Shown here piece by piece: positions 11,386 through 21,986 of a stretch of DNA of 64,000 nucleotides (its first letter is position 1; each line of letters opens with the position of its first letter). The DNA comes from Alviniconcha marisindica. Taxonomy: Eukaryota > Mollusca > Gastropoda > Provannidae. The DNA is taken from positions 354,501 through 418,500 of the forward strand of contig JABMCL010000191.1 of NCBI GenBank assembly GCA_018857735.1. Reading direction: 5' to 3'. A program made the translations under genes and the position numbers. Below the pieces are notes generated by a model. It made no database searches. It was not told the DNA's origin and worked only from the letters and a program-made list of their open reading frames with translations.

Positions 11386-13314
11386 TTCACACAGCCGACG
11401 TGGCAGTCATCATCCGCCTTTAGCAGAACTACCTTCTCAACACACGTTTTATCCAAAGTCGACCTTTCACCAAGCAGGAGAGATCAAAACATATTTTTTC
11501 TTCTTTTAAACCAAGCATGTTGTTCAAAACTGCTCCACATCAGCGAGGGTGTAGAAAATACCGTCACTTGAAGTGTCACGGCTGGTCTAACTGCTTCCCC
11601 CGGCCTCTTTGACCTGTTCCTCTGGCGACGGGCGTACGGAGCTCTCGTGCCCGAGGGCGTGCGTCGTGCAACACTGCAGAACTAGGTAGGACACGTTGTG
11701 TGCAGCCAGTCCTCCTGTCCCTCACGAATAAAATCAAGTTTAGAAAACTGAACATGAAATCAAGGAAGCATTTTAGAAGAAAATCACAGATTTGCAGTTT
11801 TAATTTCGAGGTCTTCTATACCTGTTGAACACTTGTTTCAAGAAGGAACTACACAGTTCCTTTAAATGGAAATCGAACGGTTAACTGAAGCAGCATCGAC
11901 AGGACATGGGTAATTGGATTTTAAACGCCCAGTCACTTATGATAAACACATCGATTGGAATGATAAAAATAAAAATAAATCGTTCCGTTCCCTATGCGGG
12001 TGATGTGACGTTAAACTCCAAAGAATTCACTCACTGATCGTTCCGCTTGATAAAAATGGACATTTGAACTCGTGTAAAGGCGACCGCTACCACCGGTTTT
12101 GTGCCCAGCAGTCTGTATTAGTGACGTAAGAAACAAGACTGGCTTGTGTGGCAAAAGAATAAGTGAAAATGTCACAAACAACCCCCCCCCCTTTTTTTTA
12201 TTTTATAATACTGCATACGGGCGACGAATATCAAAATCGGGGGGAAAAGAAAAGAAAAATGTTTGTATAAATGTTGATATAATGGGCAAATGAAGCAAGC
12301 AAAAGAAAATATTTGCAAACTTTCTACGTTTACTGGCCAACTTGCGCCTTTGACTCGGTTCTCCTTTAATGAGTCCAGTTAAAAGATCCATTTTCTTTCG
12401 TAGCCAACTCCAGGACGGGTCCATATACAATCTACAACGGCCATGGCGTGCATGGAGAGGCGGCACGCGGCGTTTATTTCCGAATGCATCATGGTATCAA
12501 CAACCTGGAATGCCGTCGAAGGCGGGGCAGGAGGTATAAACAACGGGTCTGTCTTGGGCCTGAAGCACTGCGGCACCATTAATAAGAAACGACACCTGTT
12601 GGGAAACAAAGGGCCATTCTGGGCTCCCCATTTTAACGACTCTAGAGGGTAGACTCACCCCTGTATTGCAATTCAAAAGGTTATCCGTTTTGTTTTGTTT
12701 GTTTTTTGTATTTAGGAAGCTTGTGTTACAACTCCACTTTGCGTGCATGAAGCACCAAATTTGGGATTGGAGAGATCGTACACATGTAAACACTGTAGTC
12801 ACTGACTGAAAATGACAATGCGCGTGACCTCGTTGTTTGTTCGACGTTTTGCACTTATTGTCTGCACCGGTTTGTCTGTCTCGGTGAAAAGTCGGTGAAC
12901 GTCGTCACCTGCTAGAAAGACTTTTTAAAGGAGTATTTTCACGCCTTACTACTTACTGATTTTAAAGAGTAAATTTCGCGCACAGAATTAGTGTCAAGAG
13001 TGAATTTGAGGTCCTAGTGTGTGAATACGCACATAGCAGTTTTTTGTTTTGTTTTGTTTTTTCCCGGGAGCCCTCGGCCGTTATTGAACTAAACACGCAA
13101 GTTGTACACACAACGATGCAAGGGAACGCCTTTGACGATTCACCGACATTGGATTTCTTCTACTCAGTGAAAGGGCCAGCGTAACTTTCTTTTCCGACAT
13201 AAAATTAGTTCTTGTATGCTCACACGGTAATAAACTCTCTCCTAGCGCGCAAACGGGCCCGGCGAAACCCATCGTAAATGGGTTTACTTAAGGTACTTAA
13301 GTTTCCCAAAGTTT

Positions 13315-13440
13315 CCACGAAAGTTTGTAATAAGTAGGTGTGAGTGCTTGTGTTGTTCTTGTTTGGAAATCGTGTCACGAAAGTTTCGAAGAAGTAGGAG
13401 TGGGTATGCGAGATTTTTGCTTCTTTTGAAATCACGTCGT
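13315..13440. repeat. Imperfect tandem duplication, ~60 bp
   Basis: CACGAAAGTTTGTAATAAGT with the following ~40 bases is followed by CACGAAAGTTTCGAAGAAGT with a matching continuation, each ending in TTTGAAATC/TTGGAAATC and CGTG/CACGTCG. Confidence 0.65.
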
Positions 13441-13769
13441 ATAAGGTCAGTAATGAGCGACCCACGTTCAGAACAATTATAAACAGACGACTCCTCCCGT
13501 ACCATTTAGACTCAACTAAACCACCCCACATAATCTTCATCAGATTAAACTGACACATTAAAATCTAACACGGTAAGCACCATTCCGTTTAGTGCCATTT
13601 TCAGCAATTTGTATTCCCCAGTCTAAAAACACGGTCATCTCGAACTGCAACTCATACCCGTCCCGAATAAGCCTTACGGTTTCTGTGGACGTTAAGCACC
13701 ACGTTTACTTACTGCAACTCAACAATACCTACATGTAAACGTTTTGTTCAAGTCTTAGTTTTAAAAAAG

Positions 13770-13783
13770 ATACGGAGAGAGAG

Positions 13784-13840
<57 letters not shown>

Positions 13841-13955
13841 TTTTAACCATCTTTCATTTAGGCATACAGACGCCAGAGCCCTGAAAATAAAAATGCAATT
13901 ATGTTCCAGGAAGTAACGAGTCCAAAAAGGAGAGAGAGAGAGAGAGAGAGAGGAA
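13770..13955. repeat. Two (GA)n microsatellites
   Basis: GA runs at about 13,773-13,838 and 13,930-13,952, separated by ~90 bases of unique sequence. Confidence 0.95.
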
Positions 13956-14564
13956 ACGAAAGTGTCCATTTAGTTTACACGAAAGACCAACCAATCCTTC
14001 GTATACTACCACATGCAATAGTTTATTCAACTGCTGTTGAACCATGTTCTTCAGTCCAGTCAATGCTATTCTCATTAGGCAACCGAAATAGTAAGCGCTC
14101 TTCGCAAACTGAACGTGCTAAAAAACAGCTCACCTACATCCTGTAAAATTGTTTCAAGAGTGCGTGATCAACACTCGACGCATTAATGATGGGGAACACG
14201 CAACTTTACTTGTCCCTCCACGACCTTTTAAATAGGTCAAGATCTTATAACCTAGTATTAATGTGTAGTCTAATCGTCAGGGTTGGGAATCAACTGGCGG
14301 TCCCCCCAAAAACAACAACAAAAAATAACAACAACACAAAAAAACAATAGATTTTGCGAAATGTCGATGCAGTATCATGATCTACCAACACTGAACTAGA
14401 TCACTGCGACTTCAGAATACTGAGGTCAAGATCACAAAAACTGACACTGGCGTGGAGAACGACGATTGTCACGCAAAATCGAGATACAAACAAAAGTTCC
14501 GTGCTCTTCAAGAACAAAATCAAAAGAACGAATAACAGTGCGCGCGATCTCGTTCATGTACAAC

Positions 14565-14736
14565 TTTTGACCCCGAAATTAGGTCAGGTTTTGGAGCTCA
14601 GCGCAGACTGCATCATGCCCTAAATTTTTACCCGACGATAAAAAAACCAAAGCACCATTTTGACCATGAAATTAGGTCAGGGTTTGGAGCTCAGTGGAGA
14701 GTGCATCATGCCCCAAAGTTTTACCCGACGAGAACG
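14565..14736. repeat. ~90-bp direct duplication with AGGTCA-type motifs
   Basis: GAAATTAGGTCAGGTTTTGG, AGCTCAG, CATCATGCCC and TTTTACCCGACGA recur in the same order about 93 bases later. The AAATTAGGTCA part also occurs at 8,310-8,325, and a related GACCTTGAAATGTGGTCAAA stretch at about 17,870-17,895, suggesting a dispersed element. Confidence 0.7.
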
Positions 14737-17449
14737 GGAAAAGCAGATTCCCCCAGCGTCGCCGTTTTTGACGATTTGCGGCACTCGCCGGGAGGAACCT
14801 GGACTGTGCCCCCTAACAAAAAGTTATCGGATCCCCCGCCCCTTTTGCCAGCATCACAAAATCCAAGTGTTTCCTGGAGCTACGTCGAAATAGCAGTACA
14901 GGGTCGTCTTATAACGAAAGAAACTACCTTACCTGCTCGTGTGGACATAAACCTAGGATCGTCATTTTCTTGAAGTCACCGCCGCCGGAAACCTTCGACG
15001 ATTCGCACGGACCCCAAATTGGACACAATTTCGCAACATAGCATGTATTACGTAGCCATGTAAATGGGATTATCAGTCTGAAATAAATGCTGATCAATGT
15101 ATACAGTACGCAAGCACATGGGCCAATATTTGCGCAAAATGCAACGATTCGTGGCACAAATAATCATGCATAACCAGTTCTGTGCCGGCCACTATGTGAG
15201 CGAGCGAGAGAGCTCATCACCATCTTTTACATATCATTTTCGCGTTTGGGAATATATAAAAAATCCCATGGGGTGGGGGGCGCATGACCCCCCCCACCCG
15301 AGTCGTAGACACTTCACATGCACTCAACTTCAGTACACAGCAAAACCCGCTTTAAGGTGAATGGGAATTGTAGGCCTATGTCTAATTCTCACGTCGAAAT
15401 GCAACACCAAAATCCAGATGAAAGCTACGGGGAAACGTGTGTGTGAAAGAGAGAGGGGGGGGGGGGGCATTGTGGCATCGCGTTCAGTCTCCAGCAGCAG
15501 ACCTAGTCGACAACTACGGCAACCAGATTAGAGAGAGCGGGCGGAGGGCGGGAGAAAAAAAGCGGGGTGTGTGTACACATCACTACTGTGATGATCGGCT
15601 GGTGTTCGCTGACCTATTTAGGCGGTTTCTGTAGCCGCGCCAGGATTTTCGGGTTACATTTATTTTAGTGTGCGTGTGTTGTTTGTATGCGCATGCGCCT
15701 GCGTGTGCACTTGTAAACCACAAGTAGTTGGTGAAAGAGTCGGCTACAAAAACACCCCCCAAAACACAACCACCGCCTGTCCTGCACGAAACGGATCTCC
15801 GGCAAACAGACACAACCACACACGGCGTCAAACGAGAATCATTTGTCAGTGGCCTGCTGGATTCTGCATACACCCAGAACGCGCATTTCTGTCAAATAGA
15901 CTGTTCGGCCTAGCAAGCCGATTGTCAAACAAGTTTTTTTTTTTTTTTTTTAAGCAAGCGCACAAACCGTCACAGTCTAATTATTTTTAAGAAAAAGGAA
16001 CACTGTTCCCAGTTTTCCTAAACACCTAGGAATAAACTGCTCGACGTCCGTGTTTATTTTGTCTAGTTTTCAAGCAGCAGACGTCACGTCATAAAAGGTC
16101 TTCATACCCAGTGGGGAGGCTTCACAAAATTGCAATGCTTGCAGTGGCACAGTACATCCAATGCCTGAATTCTATAATTGGCATTGTCCATTCTGCAACT
16201 TGACTAAAAACAACAACAAAGCATAACCACCAAAATCCATGGAATAATTTTCAAATGTATGGATGTTAGCCAATCTGTGGACGATAACCGTTATATCCAA
16301 TTTCATGATTACATCAAGTTCTCGAGGTAACAGGTGTTACATGCATCTCCTTTTCCTTTGGTTGCAAAGTTCCACAAAATCTTGTATCTGCATCATGTAT
16401 AAGAAACACTTTTAGTCTGCTTTCATTGCAGCTCTTCCTGTCAACAAATAACAACAATTATTAGCATGATCATGATGTTTCACAACACTATTTACAGCAA
16501 TGAAGCAGCAGAATTATACACAAGTTATAACTGATATCTTGTCAAGAAAAGATGAGTCAAGTATGTCAACAGTTTACTACTAAATTGCAGACTTGGTATT
16601 CTGAAGGGCATACATTTTTCAGCTGGTGCACTACCTGGAACCAAAAAAAAAACAGCACCAAGAACAGGACTCTGAAGATGCTGCTTGCTATGCACCTCTG
16701 AAAACAAGCCTGTAGTTTTCAGAATTAGACAGGGTAAATGAAAACAAACAACCTTAAGCAAGAAAAGCAAATGCTTAAGCCACTCCCACTAGTATCAGGT
16801 TTAAACATTAAATGAAAACAGTTGTTTCTGACACTGTAGCTTCACACCTTCACCTAAAACACCTTCAATTACAACAGAATAAAAACCAAACTGGGGAGAA
16901 AAAACTATTTTCTTCCTTACACTACAGTCATCCTGAGATGACCCTAGCCTGCAATCAACTGGGAATTAAAATCCAAGAACTAAAATAACTTACTCTTCTA
17001 ATAGGTTACACCAGACACACTGTTACATCACACAGGTCTAATGTGGAAACATAAATATTAAACAATCACAACAGAAGAAAAGCAAACACTTGCTGAACAA
17101 AAAAATCCCAGAAAATGCAGCTATCGTTTTCTTTGGAAGTGGTATGAAAATGAAAGCTCAATAGAGGTGATCATCATGCAAAGTTTGAAAGATCCTATCT
17201 GAGTGAACAAACCATCATAAGATGACCCTGTGTGGTTGACAGGATGTTAAAATCCAATTGTTAACCCACTTAAAGCCCATATTAAACTTTCACATATTCA
17301 CCAAATGCAGTTCTAACACACAAAGCATTTCTTGTGATAATGTCACACATTAAACGATCAATGAATACTAAAATAATAAAATAAAATTGAAAAAAGAATT
17401 TGATCAAATTTGCCAACATGCGACTTTATGTGATGCTGAAACACAGTCA

Positions 17450-17715
17450 AGCACCAGTTTACAGTGTCACTTATTCAAAGCCACACAGGTAGGGTGTGAG
17501 TGTGTTTAGCTGTAACCTGCTACCTGCAGAATGACCAGGATCTTTTATGCGCTAATGCGGTAACACAGGGGTGGAACATGCTGAAATAGGAGTCAGCACA
17601 GAAAGTCGACCCTGGAGAACAAACCTCTCCTGCTGCTCCCATGGGGTTTTGAACCTAGGTCCTTTTGATCGCAAATCTGGTACTGTAACCACCGAGTTAT
17701 CACCACTCCCGTTAT
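17450..17715 (-). mobile_element. tRNA-derived SINE copy (minus strand)
   Basis: Read on the minus strand it has a tRNA-like head (TGGTGATAACTCGGTGGTTA as a decayed A box; TAGGTTCAAAACCCC as B box) and then a body with CTCCAGGGTCGACTTTCTGT, GCATAAAAGATCCTGGTCA and GGTTACAGCTAAACA. The same phrases in the same order occur in the copy at 50,757-51,112, so the two belong to one family. Confidence 0.85.
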
Positions 17716-18164
17716 AGTCCTTGAAACTTGGTAAAAGCATTACATTTATGAGAATGATTATTATATCCATGTATCAAGATGACCAATGAAAGTTTGAACT
17801 GGACTACATACATCTAGCAAACAATGGGAATTAGTTGCACTATTAGTTGAATTTAGAACTGCCACTGTGACCTTGAAATGTGGTCAAAGGTCACTAAAGT
17901 GGTATGCATTGGTAAAGTTTAGTACTACCAGTACCATAGTCCCAGAACCGCTGCACAAAGTTCATCACATTTGACGTTTTTGTCACATCCAGCTAGGAAG
18001 CCCAACAACAATTGTTACATGCACTCAAATTTGTTATGCGGGTAAAACAAAAGCCATCACCTGACATTTTGAATAGTTTTAGCAATGGCTTGTGCTGGGC
18101 AAGCAAATGCAACAAGAACAAACAAACAAAATATATCCATGCACCAAATCATACATCTCCTCAG

Positions 18165-18490
18165 ATCGTTTCACTGGCTGCCTGTCCAAGCACACAAGTT
18201 ATTAACTCTTTTGTCAGTAATAGTTCCTTTTCTCTGATACAAGTTTACAACCCTGGTTTACGTCTCAGTGCCTGATCCTCTTCAGGTGTATTCTCCGTCA
18301 AAGCTCCATTCCTCTTTGGATTCCAGAACTATATGCATTCCACATGTTAGACCAAAACATTTGGACATCAGCATTTCCTATGCTGCTCCTTCCATCTGGA
18401 ATTCTCTGCCTTGTAAAATTAGACATATTCACCAATTCAGTCAACCATCGTATTTAAAATCACTTTGTTCTGAAGACTCATCTGTTTAAA
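18165..18490 (+). mobile_element. Non-LTR retrotransposon remnant (reverse transcriptase C-terminal tail)
   Basis: The plus strand encodes FHWLPVQAHKLLTLLSV and, after a stop and frame change, VPDPLQVYSPSKLHSSLDSR then SYAAPSIWNSLPCKIRHI. The 'LHWLPV' phrase followed by an 'AAPxLWNSLP' phrase is the hallmark of the C-terminal tail of LINE-type (non-LTR) ORF2 proteins. The remnant is 5'-truncated, has broken frames and no catalytic RT domain in the window, so it is dead. The clade cannot be fixed from this piece. Confidence 0.8.
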
Positions 18491-18499
18491 ACATACTAG

Positions 18500-21400
18500 T
18501 GTACTACTGCCGGTGTGTGTGAATGTAACTTAGGTCTTGCTGTTTATCTTTTTTTTTAAATTTGAATCGCTTGTTGTCACTCTTATTGTCATTTTCTGCT
18601 TGTGGTGTCTTAACATGGGTGTACTTTATATCTGAATTCTGTACAGTGCTCCTATCTGTATTATTAAATGTTTTGTGCTTTACCAATATTTGCTGATTAT
18701 TAGGATTAAAGACAGAAACAGAGTTGATGCTGGCAACTCTCCAAACAAATAAGTACTAACAAAGCCACGTCTTCTCGTCATGATCTTCCAGTCAGTAAGA
18801 AGAAAAAGAAATCTTGTATATAATGCTTCACTGGAATTAAAGGGTATCACCTGTAAATGCTCAGAAGCAATCTGAAGTTAATTAACTTGCCTCTTAGTCT
18901 TAATGCCCACTCAACCACAGTCACAATTATCAGGGTGAAACGCAACTCATCAAAGCGCAAGTCTGGTTCAAAGGAATCAAACCAAAAGCCAGTTGAACTT
19001 AGGACACAGTTTGGACAGCTTTTTTCTTTTCCAACAAGTACTTCAGAACTGGCACATCCAGCTATGAGTCTGAGAGAAGACAGTCCAAGCCCCTTCCCAT
19101 GACACCACTGAGGGTGTCATGCCTGGTGTGCAACTCTGAAACACAAAGCTATTCTTATTTCTGTTTTCCTCTCTGCCTCTGGCCTTTAAAAAAATCCACA
19201 TAAAATATTCTTAATAAAACATACTTGAAAAAACATTAATATTCTCATTTCTATTTCCCTAGTTTCAGCATTCCCTGCAGGCAAAGTAAAGGTTTAACAA
19301 AAAACATTGTAATCTGGACATGAGAACACAACTGAATTTTTAATCAAAAGCACTGTCCCCACTGAACATATTTCATCAGTTCCATACGCCTTGGGCTGAA
19401 GCTAAAAAACAACATTAAAAACAAACAAACAAAATATTCTATCATATGTGTCAAGACAGTAAACATGCAGTTTTGGTGCACAGCACGGCAGACCCAAAAT
19501 TTGGACACAATTCATCAAGTTTTTCTTCTGGAAGTGGAACATTCACATGACACCTATTACTACGACTGTATGGGGTCATTACATGTAAAAATAAAACATT
19601 TGCCGACTGACATCCTCCATTAAATAACCGTAAGGGAGACAAGTCATACACTGGAGTAATACTGGCACTGGGATCATCCACTGTAGTAATACTGGTGCTG
19701 AGGTAATCTTTTTACAATTTATTTTTAGAGGAATACCAGCTTCAGGTAATACTTTTTTCTTTTTTTCACCGACTGCCTAGTACCCATATTGCTCCTGTGT
19801 CATTTAAATGACTAACAGTCCTGACAGTCAAATAATCAAAATGCCTCACACAGTTGATGATGTGTACACAAATCTGACACAGTAAATCACAAGAACGATA
19901 GATGCTAAGGAGTTAGTTTTTTAATGCTTAACATAATAACTTCATCCTATGTGTCATGCTCAATGATGTCACAAGTGTTCCAGATAAACCACAAATCATA
20001 TCCAGAATCTGGGCCTGCCACACTATGCACTGTACTTGCATGTTTGTAACCCATGAACATTAATCTGCTGTTCTAAGTTTATTTGCTTTAAAAGTTATTT
20101 TATTTGCTTGAAAAGTTATCTGAAATTTTTGTTTTAACTAAATTTAATTTTGCTTCAAGTGTTCATTTATCTTCCAAACATAATCAAATTATTTATTGTA
20201 CTAAGTGTTCATCCTCAAAACATAAAAATGACGGGTGCATAATTACATCACCGTTTTATTGCTATTATTTTTAGTAGGCTTTACCACACAACCACAGCTG
20301 TAATGATAACCGACACAGGATCATTTTTCAGGTAATTCAATATTTGTGTTCAGTGGGACTGAAAACTGAGCACATCTGTGTCGTCAAAACGCCACACCTC
20401 TTAGCAACGGTATCTAGGCACACCATATAAGGAAAACTAGTGCAACTGCCCGACCTACTTTTGCAATAAAATCCAGAACTGCAACAACAAACCAAACACA
20501 TACACTAGCTGAAACAGAATAATTGGCAAAACTTAGTAAGCAACTCCACACAGCAAATCTCCGTGAAGATGAGCGGAAGACAATTCACAAGCAATGTGTG
20601 CCCCCATGTGGGCGACGAAACCCAGACGACGTGCAGACTCAAACCAATATGGCGGCTTTCCTCAGTGACCTGTCGACGAAAATGCGCTTCAGTCCAGTCA
20701 CAACATGAACATCCCTACAATATGCCTCATGGTTTCATAACTACTTTATCACCTCTTGTGATACACACAACGTAAAGTCGGTAATAAGTTTAACCAACAA
20801 AGAAAATAAACGCGGTTGCATGTTGCGATATGACCGTCACCCCTACCCTTCGAATGGTCTATCACATGACTCGTTTACTACCGAGTTCTTCCTTTCTCCC
20901 GAGTTAAATTCAACGATCAAAACCTTCTCTAAAGTGCAAGAATATGTCATACAGCAATAACTTTCGCTGTGATGAGAATTTTGTGCTCATTTGGCACAAC
21001 TATCTTTGACTTAGTGCCTGACCCTGAATTTGCTGAGAATGATGCGGGTGCAAAGAACTGGAACGCGCCAAACTGATCCTCCGAGCCTTAGTCTTTCGTC
21101 AGTGCTCTGGATATTAAGCAAAATCAAATCAGACTTTAAGCGAAAAGATTGATATTTAGCCTGGATTTGCCATTATTCCTGAAATAGAGCTAAAGTACGT
21201 GAAGCGCTCGATGAACTTTTTCACTAAATGACATCATAAACGAACAGGGTAAGCTCGATGGGATAAAAAGCTTTTTTTTACAATCCGTAATAATTCAGCG
21301 GCAAAATATTGGCTGCTTATACAAATGTTTGAAACTCCACAAAGATTTTGACAAAGATTTGGGCAAACCTTACGAGGTATTTTCAATCATTTCAAATATG

Positions 21401-21926
21401 CTGCCTTCTATATTGGGAATTAAACTTTATACCCTTTCGAGCTACATACGGCCCTGTCCCACGTGCCCCATGCTCATGAAGGAGAGTAGTAAATAAAAGT
21501 TATCGTTATTATTAGAATGAGCAATATTAACCTTAAATTAGGTTGATGCAATCACGTATATATTTTATCTAGAAAGAGACCATACATATTTTGATTTTAT
21601 TATTGTCTAATGGACAAAAATGGACAATTGTTTTTCTTGGTTTGGATGGTACCATTTTCCTGAAAAGGTGCTAAAATGGCATATTTACCTTTGATTAAAA
21701 CCAAACCAAATTGTTGTTCATTAGCCAATCCTGAAGAGTTCCTCATTTTTATAATGATAACCACAGTTGTTAGACAACGAACAATTTACAGAGGAGAATA
21801 TGTCTTGCTGATAACTTTTTTTGAATGTTTACATTTTGGACATAGTACTGTCACCCCTCCTCTATTTTTGGTAGCAAAATTCTGTCGGTTTACCAAAACG
21901 TTTTGTGTGTCCGAGACAGATTCAAC
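18500..21926. other. Intergenic region upstream of MRPS18B
   Basis: No gene is supported. AT-rich sequence to about 20.4 kb is followed by a small CpG-richer patch (20,560-21,250) that includes CCAATATGGCGGCTTTCC, a good match to the YY1-type AAnATGGCGGC promoter motif, at about 20,645-20,662. A CACGTG occurs near 21,469. This patch is a candidate promoter for MRPS18B (plus) and/or an upstream PPP1R10 transcript (minus). Confidence 0.4.
20640..20665. promoter_or_regulatory. YY1-like motif in CpG-richer patch
   Basis: The string CCAATATGGCGGCTTTCC contains the AAnATGGCGGC core typical of housekeeping and mitochondrial-ribosomal gene promoters. It lies 1.27 kb upstream of the MRPS18B start codon, so it would need a 5' UTR intron or would serve a divergent transcript. 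Confidence 0.3.
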
Positions 21927-21986
21927 ATGGCATCCGTGGTCTCAAGGTTGACGTGTTCTGGTAGAACTGTCATGTCAAAGTTTTTG
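21927..21986 (+). CDS. MRPS18B: MRPS18B exon 1 (targeting presequence)
   Basis: ATG in a good context (AACATGG) opens 20 codons ending at donor TTTTTG|GTAAGG in phase 0. The encoded peptide is rich in Ser/Thr/Arg/Val with no Asp or Glu, as expected for mitochondrial import. An in-frame ATG 24 bases upstream is possible but unnecessary. Confidence 0.8.

Larger units (their letters stand above)
6900..16100. promoter_or_regulatory. CpG-rich domain around PPP1R10 5' end
   Basis: CpG dinucleotides are frequent through this block (for example 7,420-7,860, 9,170-10,520, 11,260-11,700, 12,380-12,660, 14,440-15,000) but scarce on either side, where TG and CA dominate. The change at about 16,100 is abrupt. 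The putative first coding exon of PPP1R10 (9865..9809) lies inside. In invertebrates with gene-body methylation such blocks usually mark unmethylated promoter regions. No canonical TATA box was assigned. Confidence 0.45.
9866..17445. other. Intergenic CpG-rich and AT-rich DNA, no supported gene
   Basis: Scanned on both strands. Open frames up to about 160 codons exist (for example minus strand 10,286-9,798), but none resembles a known family and none has convincing partner exons. Contents noted separately are GA microsatellites, two local duplications and dispersed 3'-tail motifs. The sequence probably holds the PPP1R10 promoter and upstream noncoding exons. Confidence 0.5.

Noticed and set aside
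15437..15873. Open frames on both strands near 15.4-15.9 kb
   Set aside because: Composition is dominated by GA, G and GTGTGC simple sequence; no splice partners or family resemblance.
20523..20775. Short plus-strand frames including MAAFLSDLSTKMRFSPVTT
   Set aside because: No donor continuing to MRPS18B; the ATG belongs to a YY1-like ATGGCGGC motif. The exon at 21,927 explains the MRPS18B start better.
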